A DNA stretch of 64,000 nt from Trileptium ribeirensis (GCA_030248225.1 JASANE010012636.1:1-64000); one strand, 5' to 3'; shown: positions 12,850 through 23,465, counted from the stretch's first letter. Made by a program: numbers and translations. The notes: generated by a model not told the origin, from the sequence alone.

Positions 12850-15410
12850 TTTGTATACAGAAACAATGAAAATATTTCCCTGGAATGTTCACACGCTGCT
12901 TAAATGTGGCGCATGTGAGGTTCATTTCGCGTCCCTACACGCAGGCGGTATCGATCTGGTGCGCATATTGGAGCACAGGCTTTACTTAAATTGCCTTATG
13001 AGCCCTGACCCTTCCTTACCGGTACAAATCGTGCCCAAACCGGTACAAATTGTGCTATTCTGGGAGCAGCACGGTGAAAGAAAAGGTACTCTACGGTGTG
13101 GGTTTCGTGGTTACTCCTCGGCTTGAATTTGCATTGCTCCGCTAAGAACCACTCAGCTATAGGCTGGCGGTGCTAGAACTTAGATATAAACCAGCGAAAC
13201 TATCCCTGGTTCCAGCTTACGCTCCCACTGAAAGCAGAGCCGTAGAGGTCAAAGACGCCTTCTACAACAGTTTTTCTGAAGTGACTACCAAGTGACGTCA
13301 TTATGGTCAGTTGCGACTTCAACACTTAAGTAGGACCGTGGCCCCAAGTCACATCTACATTTGACAGGTATGCCTTGGGTAGCTTAAACGGCAGCGGATT
13401 TGGACTGTCGTCATTTGCTGAAGTATAGGACCACTTTCAGTACCACTTTTATCCAGCAGTACCACTTTCAAGCACAAAGTGCTTCGCCTTAAGATCTGGC
13501 TATCACCGATTGCGTCATATCGCACCCAGTTAGACTTAATTTTGTTAAAACACCGATGTCGTAACTGCGTTAATGACTGTCGGTCATACTGGCGTGATAC
13601 AGTTAACACTGATCACGCCATGCTAGTAGAAAAGGTATGCCCAAAGCTGCTTGCCAGCAGGTTTACCAAAAGCTTTAGACGACCGAATACTTCATGCCTT
13701 CCTGAGGCCCTCAAGAGACATTTGGTTTGCGGCACTCTCGTTCTCAAAACGTGATTCCAACGTTGTTGATGCTATCTGGAATGAAATTCGGAGATCATGC
13801 TGATAGAATTTCAAAGCATCGATAAAGTCCGCCCAAAGAAAAAGTTACTTGGGCGTCGGACACCTTGTTGAAGCTAGTCCAGCAAGCTAAAGAAATTAAC
13901 GACGACAATGTGGGACCGATTCTGACGCGTCATCCTGATAACAACCTTAAACAAGATTCCGATGTCTACTGGTCGCGTGTTCTGCGTATAAAACCTGTCC
14001 GGTTACCTAAGATGAAACTTCTTTTTTCAGCGCGTGGCGATCGGAAGCAAACAAGAGGAAGAGCATTCGAACCGTGGGGACGCGCTATCAAGCCCGAGAT
14101 GAAGTCCGCATTCGGTGTCATTTCATGGCGTAGATGGTGTCGCGGTGCGTTCCATGTCATGTCAGTGGCTGCCGATCGTGACGAATTGACAAGCCGATCT
14201 CAGATGGTGACGGCGTTCCGTATCGGCGAGGTGCATTAAGATACTAGTAAGATATATAGCAGTCGTATTGCCACTGCATAAAGAAGCGACATATCTATAT
14301 GCTCGAACTACTGGGGAATTTCAATCTTGAATGTGGACTTTAAATTTCTAGAATCCATCATCAGCAATAGGATCAAACTGCACAGCGAGCAATTCAAACG
14401 CGAAGAACAATGTGGATTCGGACAAGGCAGAAGTACAAAAAATCAAATCCATCTTCTACTCATGTTGCTAAAAGAAAGACAAGAATACCATCAGCCAACC
14501 ACCGTAGCCTTTATCGACTTCAAAGCAGCTTTCGACTATGTTCATAGAAAGTGTGTACAAAATATTATACTGCTAGAGCCTGCTTGCCACGGAAGCTGCC
14601 TGCCATGATCTTAGTATTGTAAGAACCTTCGCTATGCTGCGTAGAACTCGACCAGTTTCTATCATACCCGTTTGATGTAAAGTTCGGTGGGAGACATGGT
14701 TCAATTCTTTCACCGACTTTGTTTAACTTTGCTATTGCATGGGTAATGCACACATCACTGCGCCCAACAGATAGCAGCTGTATACAGCGATGCTGAGGAC
14801 AGGACAGACTGAATGACACTGATTATGCTGATGACAGTGCTCTCCATGTGGAAACTAAAAGTCAGTTTCAAAAGACATAAATTATAGTACTCAAAAGATC
14901 TTACCACGAAGACCACGCTTAGCGTTTACAACGCGTTCATCCGGTCTATACTTTTCAATGCCAGCGGCACTTGGTCGGTCAAGCTCAGCGATATACATCG
15001 CATAAACGTGTTCGAAAATTTTTGTGGTCGAAGAATACTCAGCATATCAAATGTTGACTGTCCCACGAACAATGTTCTGCAAGCTCTGGTTGGTAATCTA
15101 GTGTCAAGTCACGATATACTAAAGCAGGCACGCATTAGACTACTAAGTCATACACTCCGGATTAAGGCATCCCCACACGCCCGGGCGACTTGCAACGACA
15201 AAGGCACCAGCACAATAAACTCGACCATGGGGCCATGCCGCCATATCTTGGAAACGTTAAGTCGTCAAGGACTGCGAACATTGGTTCTGTCATATCCCGA
15301 CGCAACGACCCTGTTTCGACAATGATACCTGCAGCCAACAACAGAGAAAACTATCGAAAGATGGTAGATATGAAGCCACCCTGCAACAGCAGGGTCAGGT
15401 AATCAGGTAA
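12850..15410 (+). mobile_element. RTE-like non-LTR retrotransposon, inactivated
   Basis: The pieces of a LINE polyprotein appear in order across several frames. The APE endonuclease N-terminus is near 12,868 (PWNVHTLLKCGACEV, then GIDLVRILEHR). A linker at about 13,845-13,960 contains LLKLVQQAKEIN. RT follows at 14,327-14,840, and a C-terminal region at 15,000-15,330 includes LKQARIRLLSHTLRI. These match RTE-clade elements in order and wording. Frameshifts and stops between the pieces show it is dead. The 5' part lies inside the inverted repeat; the RT half lies beyond the part of the arm whose partner is in the window. Confidence 0.75.
14327..14840 (+). pseudogene. Reverse transcriptase fragment of the RTE-like LINE
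   Basis: The first frame reads through the RT fingers (EEQCGFGQGRSTKNQIHLL) to motif A, AFIDFKAAFDYV, with a catalytic Asp. A stop near 14,608 follows. In another frame, motif B survives as LSPTLFNFAI with a mutated upstream part (GGRHGS instead of the usual VRQG). Motif C survives as DYADD at about 14,821-14,835, after an in-frame stop. The catalytic residues are recognisable but never in one frame. It would have been the copying enzyme of the element. Confidence 0.7.
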
Positions 15411-15959
15411 TCTATAAATAATAAATTATTACATGTATTTTTAAATATAAACATACAATTAGAATATGTATTTGTAGATATACACGTATATATCTATATA
15501 TACAAAGATTATGTTTTTATGTTTATAAATAAACAAATACATAAGTAAATAATAATATATTTGTTATTACTTTTCCATCAGCAAAAATTAATCAACTCCC
15601 AAAATGTAGACCAATATTAAGCCGAAGTTTGATGTTTCCGTGTATAACTTTATAAGATGTAATAAAATTTTCACACTAACACGTGACCTAAGCTAATGCT
15701 AACGCAGCCTAATAACTAGCACCCATTACGTTTTATAAACTGGTAAATAGATTAAAAAAATCAACTTTGTGTTAAAAATCGCGTAGGTATTGCTGCTGTT
15801 GCTATAGCTTAAGGATGATTTGCGGTATTTGGCTCAAGTTCTGACAGTGGGTGTGTCTAACTAGTAACTCGCAAGTGAGGGTGAAACGGAGCGAGTGTGG
15901 TTTCATTTTTAAGTTGCCATTTTGTTTGATCACCTGTAACAGGCTGAGTTTGATGTGCA
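15411..15959. other. AT-rich sequence, no gene seen
   Basis: Begins with TATA-rich sequence (15,430-15,560) that may be the LINE 3' end or flank. Nothing else recognisable. Confidence 0.4.
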
Positions 15960-16570
15960 TACCACCCTACATCATCTTGAATCCAAAATTCGTTGAAAAT
16001 CGTAAAACCTCGAGGATTCTAAACTCGACAACGCATCAATAATTTGTGCTGGTCTCTAGATAACCAAACCATCGTGTTCAGCCCACCGAAAACCGTCTAT
16101 ATAAACTATTTTTGATGCGATGTACCAAACTACTACAGTCATACTATTTTCTAGAAATTGTGTTCATTGACCCTAAATCCAATGAAAACGTCTGAAAAGG
16201 CACAAGATACTCTTACTGGATTTTAGATAACCGAACCATCATATTCAGCATCTTCGGAAAACTGTATGCACAATTCTTGATGACCGTACACAATACGTAA
16301 TCAAATAACAAATGACAGATAATGCTCTGGAAATCGAGTTTATTGACTCTAAGCCCATTGAAAACCCACGAAAAGACTTGAAATATGCACGCTGGGCTCA
16401 AGATAACCAAATCGTTATTTCAGCCTTCAGAAATACATATATATAGTCATTTCTTGATGCCTTAATACATATATCATAATATATATCACAATACATAATC
16501 AGACAATTGAAAACGCATACTTTGGAAGTCGGGTTCGTCGACCATAAATTCCTTGAAACTAAAACCATAC
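15960..16570 (+). repeat. Decayed tandem repeat, about 170-bp unit, 3 copies
   Basis: The phrase GATAACCAAACCATCGTGTTCAGC or a close variant recurs near 16,060, 16,227 and 16,402. Each is preceded by a diverged ATTGACCCTAAATCCAATGAA-like segment. The copies are strongly diverged and no frame is conserved. Confidence 0.6.
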
Positions 16571-16929
16571 ATCTCTTAGGTACCATCCTGTATAATGAGA
16601 CCGAGTTTGATAGGAAAGTAAACGCAGTTTCCGCATCGGAACTGGCATCATTTCACGGCTTGTGCTTCGGTAGTCATGACTATAAGTGCCACCAAACGAG
16701 TGAGTTTAGCACCACGCAACAAAATTTACTTACGGAATATTTGCTTTTGCTTCGCTTTTCATTACAAACAAGTTTCGAGATGCACAAACAAATTTTTCGG
16801 AAGGAACCGCGACGTTAGACGCAATACACTAATGCTTTTACGCGCATTATATTGAAACTTTGACATGGACAACTCATATTGTGAACTGTTTGTTGTATTA
16901 ACTGAGTTTGTCACATAATTTCTATTTGC

Positions 16930-17065
16930 ATGTGCGTTGCTATTCGGTTACTTTGTGAGGTTCGTTAAAGAACTTAGCAACAGCGCCTAGATAACTCTGT
17001 GACTTGCGTACGCCGCTTTCACTAGTACAAGTCGGGCTGATCACTCGCACCAGCTTGATTTTAGA
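16930..17065 (+). mobile_element. Degenerate tRNA-related SINE copy
   Basis: Contains GTGAGGTTCGTTAAAGAAC, then AACAGCGCCTAGATAACTCTG, in the same order as the SINE body and A-box head of the copies at 7,600-7,800 and 20,160-20,415. The B box is not convincing. Confidence 0.4.
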
Positions 17066-17520
17066 GTGAAGACAACATTGGACGATACACAGGTGTTTAA
17101 AGACTTGTTAATTGGAGCATAATATAGATGAAACCGAAAAGGCTTGCTGCTGTAGATGGAATTTGATAAAAATTTTTACCCTAGAAACTGGACTATAAAA
17201 GCAAGTGGGTGGTATGGGGTATATTTTTCGGCGATAAGATCACAGAAGGTAAAAATTCAGGGAAATTCTAGAAAGGTTCCCAGCATCTTTTCAGTTATGT
17301 CCTTCAATCATCTTTCAACCCCAAAACCAATTGCTTCGCAATCAGGGTCGCCCAAAACCTATTTTTCGGGAAACTAATAAAAAATAATGTTCTAACACAA
17401 CTTTTTAATTTAATATTTATGACAGTGTTTAACGAGCAAATGTAAACAAAGAACACGAAATTGTTTTAAAATGATATAAAATAATTATGACTATACCTAC
17501 ACGTAGCAAATTAATAACTC

Positions 17521-17572
17521 TTGTTTGTTTGTCTGTTTGTTTGTTTATTTATTGATTTATTTATTTATTTTG
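17521..17572 (+). repeat. TTGT/TTAT microsatellite
   Basis: A run of TTGT repeats passes into TTAT repeats with single interruptions. Confidence 0.85.
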
Positions 17573-18249
17573 ATAATAGTTTTATATTAGTAAAAATGTA
17601 GTCTCCATTTACAATTTATAATTAAGATAATGACACTATAATGATTGACAAATCTCATCGATACTCATCACGGAATTACAAATTGGTAATGTAACATTTT
17701 ATAAAGTTTTTTTGTAATATGAAATGACAGAATGCTACTGTTTATGAAAATATCGCTAAAATTTACTATCTCACGTATATAAAATATAAACTGTTTCTAT
17801 TTCATCTTAAATGCGATAAATCATAAAGATTTCAGTCCTGAAATTTTATTTACTGAATATAGAATACTGGCTTCACATTACACAATGGCTCTGGTTTCTT
17901 AGCTATCCAGGAGCATGCATTATACAATCATTAGGTAAAGTCGAAGCAACTGATCGATTTTGACAGATGATAACAGAAATCGTAATCCGATGTGAACCTA
18001 GGTATGTATATATAACAAGTCAAGTTCACATGCGCAGTGAATGTGGTGGTCAAGTATCGGTCTAGACCTTTCCCACGTACCTGGATTTATGACTATATTG
18101 AAATTTTAATAATATGTGGAAAATGGATGCCATAGAAAATTTTAGATAACGCACAAATTCCGGACTTAAGCTGTTTGTACAGCAATGAAATGTTACAGAT
18201 TAGAAGATAAAAAATCGTGAATCACTTCTTACTTTTTATTTGCTCCTAG
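17573..18249. other. AT-rich intergenic sequence, nothing recognised
   Basis: I see no repeat, RNA or coding signal until a pyrimidine-rich tract at about 18,230-18,249. Confidence 0.4.
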
Positions 18250-18328
18250 TCCGCTTACTCGTCCGCAAACAAACACTGCAGAAGCGATATTTGGAAGATT
18301 ACTGGCACAAGGTGGAAAATTCAGCTAA
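18250..18328 (+). CDS. Candidate terminal exon of an unidentified plus-strand gene
   Basis: A pyrimidine-rich tract ends in TTTATTTGCTCCTAG, a good 3' splice site. It is followed by 25 open codons (PLTRPQTNTAEAIFG, then RLLAQGGKFS) and a stop at 18,326-18,328. An AATAAA lies 47 bases further on. Together this looks like the last exon of a gene transcribed to the right. I do not recognise the peptide and found no upstream exon, so this is a structural inference only. It would converge on the DUF1771-Smr gene, whose tail lies 0.5 kb away on the other strand. Confidence 0.3.
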
Positions 18329-18375
18329 ATCTATCAAGCTGAACAATCGGCTAAAAAAATTATCTTACCTGACAA

Positions 18376-18381
18376 AATAAA
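18376..18381 (+). terminator. Possible poly(A) signal AATAAA
   Basis: Canonical hexamer 47 bases after the stop of the candidate exon at 18,250-18,328. In AT-rich DNA this hexamer is common, so it counts only together with the exon. Confidence 0.3.
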
Positions 18382-18718
18382 TCAAAGATCTTAATGCAAA
18401 ATATATTTAATTCATTCAAAAAGTGTCCCCACGAGTATCCATGTTACGCAAACCGCGGCTAAAAAGTCATTTTCATGAAAAATGTGTAAAAACTTTTCAA
18501 TAGAAAAGAGATGAAGTCATTCATCTTTATTTTAAAATGATTTCTAAAGTTATTCCGTACAATAAAAAGTTGTTAGACGCTAATGTATGTGTATGGCATT
18601 ACAAAATAATTTTCGGTTTTATTGATTTTGTGGATGACTTCATAAGTGTGAATACTTTAAAATACAAAATATTGTCGAGCAAACGCTAATCCTTTTAGGT
18701 CAGCGTATCTTTGGCCAA

Positions 18719-18736
18719 TTTATTTCGGTATTTATT
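18719..18736 (-). terminator. Two possible poly(A) signals for the DUF1771-Smr gene
   Basis: On the minus strand AATAAA occurs at 18,731-18,736 and again at 18,719-18,724, about 125-145 bases past the stop at 18,862. The position is right for a 3' end if the gene does finish there. Confidence 0.35.
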
Positions 18737-18861
18737 TTGTCCGTTGAACATTTTATATTTAGAAATCATAAAATGTATTTGCCTTTATCATCTAAAAATC
18801 ATATCCATCTCCCAGATTTAGATGTTTTGCAATCGCCGGACGTAGTTTTGAACGGCCGGCG

Positions 18862-18968
18862 CTATGCTGAACTCTTGACCCGGTCAATAATGACTTGATG
18901 TTCACCGTTTGCGGCAGCGTCGGATATTAGTTTATCAACTTCTTCTTTAGCTTCCTTAACGTAGAGGC
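18862..18968 (-). CDS. DUF1771-Smr protein, exon with start of the Smr domain
   Basis: On the minus strand a 3' splice site (ATTATATTCCAG) is followed by GC, then LYVKEAKEEVDKLISDAA, ANGEHQVIID, RVKSSA and a stop. The preceding exon (23,231) ends GAT TTG CAT G, so splicing gives D-L-H-G-L-Y-V-K-E-A. This is the conserved start of an Smr (MutS2 C-terminal-like) domain, a nucleic-acid binding or nicking fold. Phase and motif fit exactly across a 4,262-bp intron, which is strong evidence for a real gene. Family Smr domains continue with a G-x-G-x-H-S loop and about 40 more residues; here the frame stops soon after VIID. Either a further exon is spliced from GTCAAG just after ...GACCGG, or the gene is truncated. 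Related architectures occur in small DUF1771-Smr proteins and in N4BP2. Confidence 0.7.
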
Positions 18969-19229
18969 CTGGAATATAATATGTACATATTTAATAATCA
19001 TGGACAATACTACCCGGGTGCTGAGGTCCGGTAGCCGGATACCCGAGTATTGGATATTTTGATTGTTGTTTAAAATTACAATTCACACTGCATGATTGGA
19101 ACATGATGTCTTCATAACATAAGAAAAACAGATAACGAAGTATCTGAGTACTGTCGCTCTAGCACTTACCTACATAATAGAGGGAGTAGTATCGAACTGA
19201 ACAACAACAGATAGTGAGATAAGAGCAGC

Positions 19230-20155
19230 CAAACAGCCACCATAATTTTACTCTTGTTAAATCAATCTTGAATGACAGCAAAATCGTGTTTAAGCGCCTG
19301 CATAAAAGTGGAAGTACTACCGACATGAACAATAACGGACAATGATATAAGAGCAGCCACATCAGCCACGATAATTGATATTCCTGTTAAATCAATCTTG
19401 AATGACAGCAAAATCGTATTGAAGCGCCTGCATAATAGTAGAAGTACTACCGACATGAACAATAACGGACAATGATATAAGAGCAGCCACATCAGCCACG
19501 ATAATTGATATTCCTGTTAAATCAATCTTGAATGACATCAAAAGCGAACCTAAGCGCCTGGATAATAGTGAGAGTACTATCGACCTGAAGAACAGACAAC
19601 AAAATAAGAGCAGCCACACCAGCCACGATAATTGATATTCCTGTCAAATCAATCTTGAATGACAGCAAAAGCGGATTTAATTGCCTGGATTATGGAGGGA
19701 GTACTACCGACCTGAACAACAACAGAAAATTAGATAAGAGCTGCCACACCAGCCACGATAATTGATATTCTTGTTAAATAAATCTTTGACGACAGCAAAA
19801 GCTAATGTAAGTGCCTGGATAATAGTGGAAGTACTATAGACTTTAACAACACTAGACAATGAGGTAGGAGCACCCAAACCAACCACGATAAAATTGATAT
19901 TCTTATTAAATCAACCTTGAATGACAGCAAAAGCGGATCTAAGTGACTGGATAATAGAGAAAGTACGACCTACCTGAACAACAACAGACAATGAGATAAG
20001 AGCTGCCACGATAATTGATATTCTTGTTAAATCAATCTTTGATGACAGCAAAAGCGGATTTAAATGCCAGGACAATAGTGGAAGTACTATACACTTTAAC
20101 AACAGACAATGAGATAAGAGCAGCCACACCACCCACCATAAAACTGATATTTTTG
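19230..20155 (-). repeat. 130-bp tandem array, about 8 copies, inside the intron
   Basis: The phrase GTTAAATCAATCTTGAATGA recurs near 19,257, 19,386, 19,516, 19,643, 19,773, 19,904 and 20,025, giving a unit of about 130 bp. A diverged unit lies on the left, and a last fragment lies at about 20,440-20,480 after the inserted MITE. Neighbouring units at 19,257 and 19,386 are nearly identical. Open frames across the array shift from unit to unit because 130 is not a multiple of three. Confidence 0.85.
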
Positions 20156-20159
20156 TTAA

Positions 20160-20415
20160 CCCTTTCATGCCCGAATTAATTTGAGTATCGTGCAATGTTT
20201 GAAGCCTGCGCCAGGGATCGAACCCGAAACGTACGGTTGAAACTTGTGTACACATCCACTGAGCTATCTGAGAGCTGTTGCTCGGTTCCTTAAGGAACCT
20301 CACAATGCGAGCGAATAACAACGCACGGTCAAACGTACGATATACGACAAACTTAGTAAACACAACGAGTCGCAATGTGCGTTGGGTCCATTTGGACCTT
20401 ACGGGCATGAGAGGG
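20160..20415 (-). mobile_element. TTAA-flanked MITE carrying a tRNA-like SINE head
   Basis: The element is 256 bp and has inverted ends CCCTTTCATGCCCG (left) and CGGGCATGAGAGGG (right), 13 of 14 matching. It is flanked by TTAA on the left and TTAG on the right. TTAA targets with CCC-starting ends are typical of piggyBac-type transposons. On the minus strand it contains an A box TAGCTCAGTGG and a B box GGTTCGATCCC about 40 bases apart, preceded by GAGGTTCCTTAAGGAACC. It interrupts the 130-bp array, so it is younger than the array. No transposase is encoded; it would need one in trans. Confidence 0.65.
20203..20275 (-). promoter_or_regulatory. Pol III-type internal promoter (A and B boxes) of the MITE/SINE
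   Basis: The segment is tRNA-sized with a near-perfect A box (TAGCTCAGTGG) and B box (GGTTCGATCCC). The acceptor halves do not pair, so it is not a functional tRNA gene. Confidence 0.6.
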
Positions 20416-20904
20416 TTAGTTATGCAATTGGTTAATTTTTAATTAAAAAAATCTTGAATAACAGCAGAAGCGGATTTGCTTAAATCTGGCCATTTATTCA
20501 TTGTATATATTCGTATAGGAATTCATTACAATTTTTTATGCTTTTTTACATTCATCGCATTGTGTTTGTGTACTTTTCAATTGTTATTGGAAGCTTTGTC
20601 GCTTCGAGGAGCCACATAACAGTTCTATCAATTTGTGCTAAAGTAGATAAGCAAAGGTGCTGATAATTAGCTACGAATTTGCTCATACAGAGGTTTTCAA
20701 ATATCAAATCTAACGTATGGGGAGAACAATTTATTGTTACCATAAATTGTATGAGTAAAAAACGTACAAAACCAATCAATTATTCAGAAACCAATAGCTT
20801 AAATTTACCATGGAGACTCGATTTTGATTTTGTTAGCTATAAATCATGTCGCTAAATATAATGTTCGGTCTCTACTCATGATTGTAATTACTGCTTATTA
20901 GTGT

Positions 20905-21060
20905 GGGCGTAGTTATCGGTCCGGTATGTGACGGCCCTTAGGGATTCTACATGCGAATAATACAGCTCCTAAATAGCTCAGTGGTTAACGTATATTGCTC
21001 GTTGGTATGACGCTGGATTCGGTTGGTTTCTGACACTGACTCAAATTTATTGAACGATAT
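20905..21060 (+). mobile_element. tRNA-related SINE relic
   Basis: Reads ACAGCTCCTAAATAGCTCAG followed by TGGTTAACG, a good A box, and a poor B-box region near GGATTCGGTTGGTTTC. The sequence upstream is a decayed form of the shared SINE body. Confidence 0.5.
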
Positions 21061-23230
21061 ACAATATACACGGTAATTTAATAGAAAATTTAGATGCTTA
21101 ATTTGTTAATTAATGAACAGCTTCATAATACAAACATTCATCCACCCATTCTTTTTGAATTTTCACAGGGAATCAAGTCATTTTTAGATGACTTTTGAGC
21201 AATGACTGTTCATGTCGAAATGTCTTTCAGTTATCTACACATCTGATGTGGCTGTATACAACTATGCAAGCTCTAGCCTTCGTGTATATTCTAAGCACAC
21301 TATTCTTGAAATTCAAAAGATTACAGTGTTTCTACAGAATTTCCGTGTATATAGCAACGTATCATATATATTTATTTACTGTGTTTTGGTCACAATTACT
21401 TATTACCGTTGGGTCTTATAGACACTATGTTCTAGCAAACATTAAGTCAAAAAATGAGAATTCAATATAAACACCACAACGGAAGAAGTTTTCGACATGG
21501 AATTACTCGCAAAATTCGATGACGTTTGGGCCCATCGGACCATAGTATATCGTCCTTTTATGGAATCATGTTTAGTAAAATGGATAAATTTTGTTGCCGA
21601 ATTTTTCTAAATCCACTTGTTTTATTAAAATTAATTACATAGCTAGTTTTTGCTTGCTTATAAGAGAACAACTTTAATTCAGAAACGGTTGAGCGGGTTT
21701 GTATAATTATTTTTCTATTTAATGTGCTTTAAAGTTAGAATATTCATGCATGCGTGCTTGCCTGTAACTCCACCGGTTGACGAAGTAATGTTGAAATTTT
21801 CTTTTCTTTTCCTCTTTTACATGCCAGATTCAATTCAACTTTGAATTTGTAACTTGAGAATAGGAGAAACGATTCAACTAAAATTTTCACATAGGTTATG
21901 ATAAATATACAGTAAATTATGACTTCTATGTTGTATGTTTCGGGAGAATAACATACACAAAACTGGTATTTTGTGCCTAAATCAGTGCGATCTTTGGTAG
22001 TGTAATTTGTAACATGGTAATCCATGGACCCCGTTGACTCTACATTAGGTATTATATAAAATTTATATAGCATACACCTAGCGCTAACAACAACTCCACA
22101 TAGGGTACTGCCAAGACTTTACGGGCTAAAAGTGAACCTTTTGAAACAAAGCCTCTAAAACTTCATTCCCGTTATAAGTAGCTTCATACTTGGTAGGTTG
22201 AACCGATCTTTTCGCTATTTGCACTACGAAGCTGAACTTACGGGTTACACGTTGCTTTAGAGTATTCCTGTATCACGGTCAACTAATGGCTCAAATTTTA
22301 AACTTGACCAATCAATCTACTTAACGAAAAAAATTACAGTTAGTTACCATCTATAATTGCGTAATGCCTATTCCAATTTGATTATTTTTTCAAAGTCCTT
22401 GTCCGGTACAGCACGCTAATAATGACATCCATCATCGTTCTATCCCATCATCAGAAGGATACACCCTTTGGAAGAACGCATTATTTATATTTAAAGTTCT
22501 GCCATCAACCGTCAGAATGAATTGATTGTTTCCATTTTCTCATAATTGTATAAAACAATGCTTGTGGGTATATCTGTGCTACTTATTTTGTGCCAATGAT
22601 ATTTTAAATTCTCACCGAGAAGTTATGTACATGACATTGGTTTCTGCCTAGTTGTGTATGGCAGAAGTTAAGATGTAGACCCAAATGTCCTAACAAAACA
22701 TTCCGAAATACTATCAAAACAGCCGATAGTGATATTTCACTTGCGGTATATCAACGGTCGGTGCACACTTTTGTTTTCCCACAAAGCCTAGTGTTCAAGT
22801 AAAAAATGAAGCCTTGAAAAGGTCAATACTGGTTTCACACGCTGGAGCGGTGAAGCGAAACTCATGCTATTACAATATCTATATTGAGGGAAGTGAAACA
22901 AATGGTGGAAGAAACAGGTATAAACATAACATGCACACTGGACCGAAAAGGAGTTAGATGATAATGAGGTACAAGTGGAAGGAATCGGTACACCATCAAT
23001 ACAACTAACAAACGTAAAGCTCATTTCGGAAAACTTCGTCAGTTTTATAAAACACCGCAAAAACAGTAGTATATACACTGCAAAAATAAATTTGGCTCGT
23101 TTTGAGCTGCCTGTGTCCTCACCCAATTTAAGACAGCCCCCAGGTGGCTTACTTTGAGCAAATTTCGCTTAATGCTTTTTAGAATGTATATATCACAAAT
23201 AATGACTCACGGATTATTAAAAAAGCTGAC

Positions 23231-23465
23231 CATGCAAATCGAGCGATACATCGCGTCGTCGTCGTGAATTACTTCGAACTGTTTGATGTTTAGCAGCGCT
23301 GTTCAATCTATCCTTGCTATATTTCAGCATATCGGCTTGTCTTACAAGGCTTCGGCTTCGTCGCTGATTTCCTGCGTACTGTTCGGCAGCAGCTGCTTGT
23401 TTGTACTGATTAGCTAGTTGCCGATCGCTATGGCGGCATTTCGTTTGTTGTAAATATCGAGCCAC
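23231..23465 (-). CDS. DUF1771-Smr protein, exon with the DUF1771 region
   Basis: The minus-strand open frame reads from about RHSDRQLANQYKQAAAAEQY, through AGNQRRSRSLVRQADMLKYS and KDRLNSAAKHQTVR, to a basic stretch SNSRRRRDVSLDLHG. The spacing of A-x-x-A, G, A/S and the closing N-x-A-A pattern followed by LDLHG fits DUF1771, the helical region that precedes Smr domains. The exon ends in phase 1 at CATG|GTCAGC and joins the Smr exon at 18,968. The 5' border is unsure: a stop lies at 23,472-23,474. The only phase-0 acceptor I see is AATCAG|TAC at 23,405, which would cut off part of the DUF1771 helix. Codon content is more GC-balanced than the flanks. Confidence 0.65.

Larger units (their letters stand above)
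7427..13965. repeat. Right arm of the giant imperfect inverted repeat
   Basis: This is the reverse-complement partner of 1-6,883. It is about 340 bp shorter than the left arm because of many small indels. Content in order outward from the centre: SINE relic (7,600-7,800), AT-rich sequence, GC-rich blocks (9,465-9,720; 9,838-10,085; 10,550-10,805), long AT-rich stretch, then the 5' part of an RTE-like LINE from about 12,850. Confidence 0.9.
18969..23230 (-). other. Intron of the DUF1771-Smr gene
   Basis: The donor is CATG|GTCAGC at 23,231/23,230 and the acceptor is TTCCAG|GC at 18,969/18,968. The donor is not the strongest consensus, but the reading phase matches. The intron holds the 130-bp array, the TTAA-flanked MITE (20,160-20,415) and a SINE relic (20,905-21,060). 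The rest (21,061-22,870) is AT-rich with nothing I recognise. A weak plus-strand open stretch at 22,930-23,157 (EVQVEGIGTPSIQLTN and on) has no identifiable relative. Confidence 0.65.

Noticed and set aside
14565..14819. 84-codon minus-strand frame
   Set aside because: It is the shadow of the LINE reverse transcriptase on the plus strand.
20203..20275. A functional tRNA gene
   Set aside because: A and B boxes are good, but the acceptor strands do not pair and the segment is embedded in a MITE/SINE.
19911..20408. A 165-codon minus-strand open frame
   Set aside because: It runs through the MITE/SINE and then several 130-bp array units; it is a read-through of repeats with no protein features.
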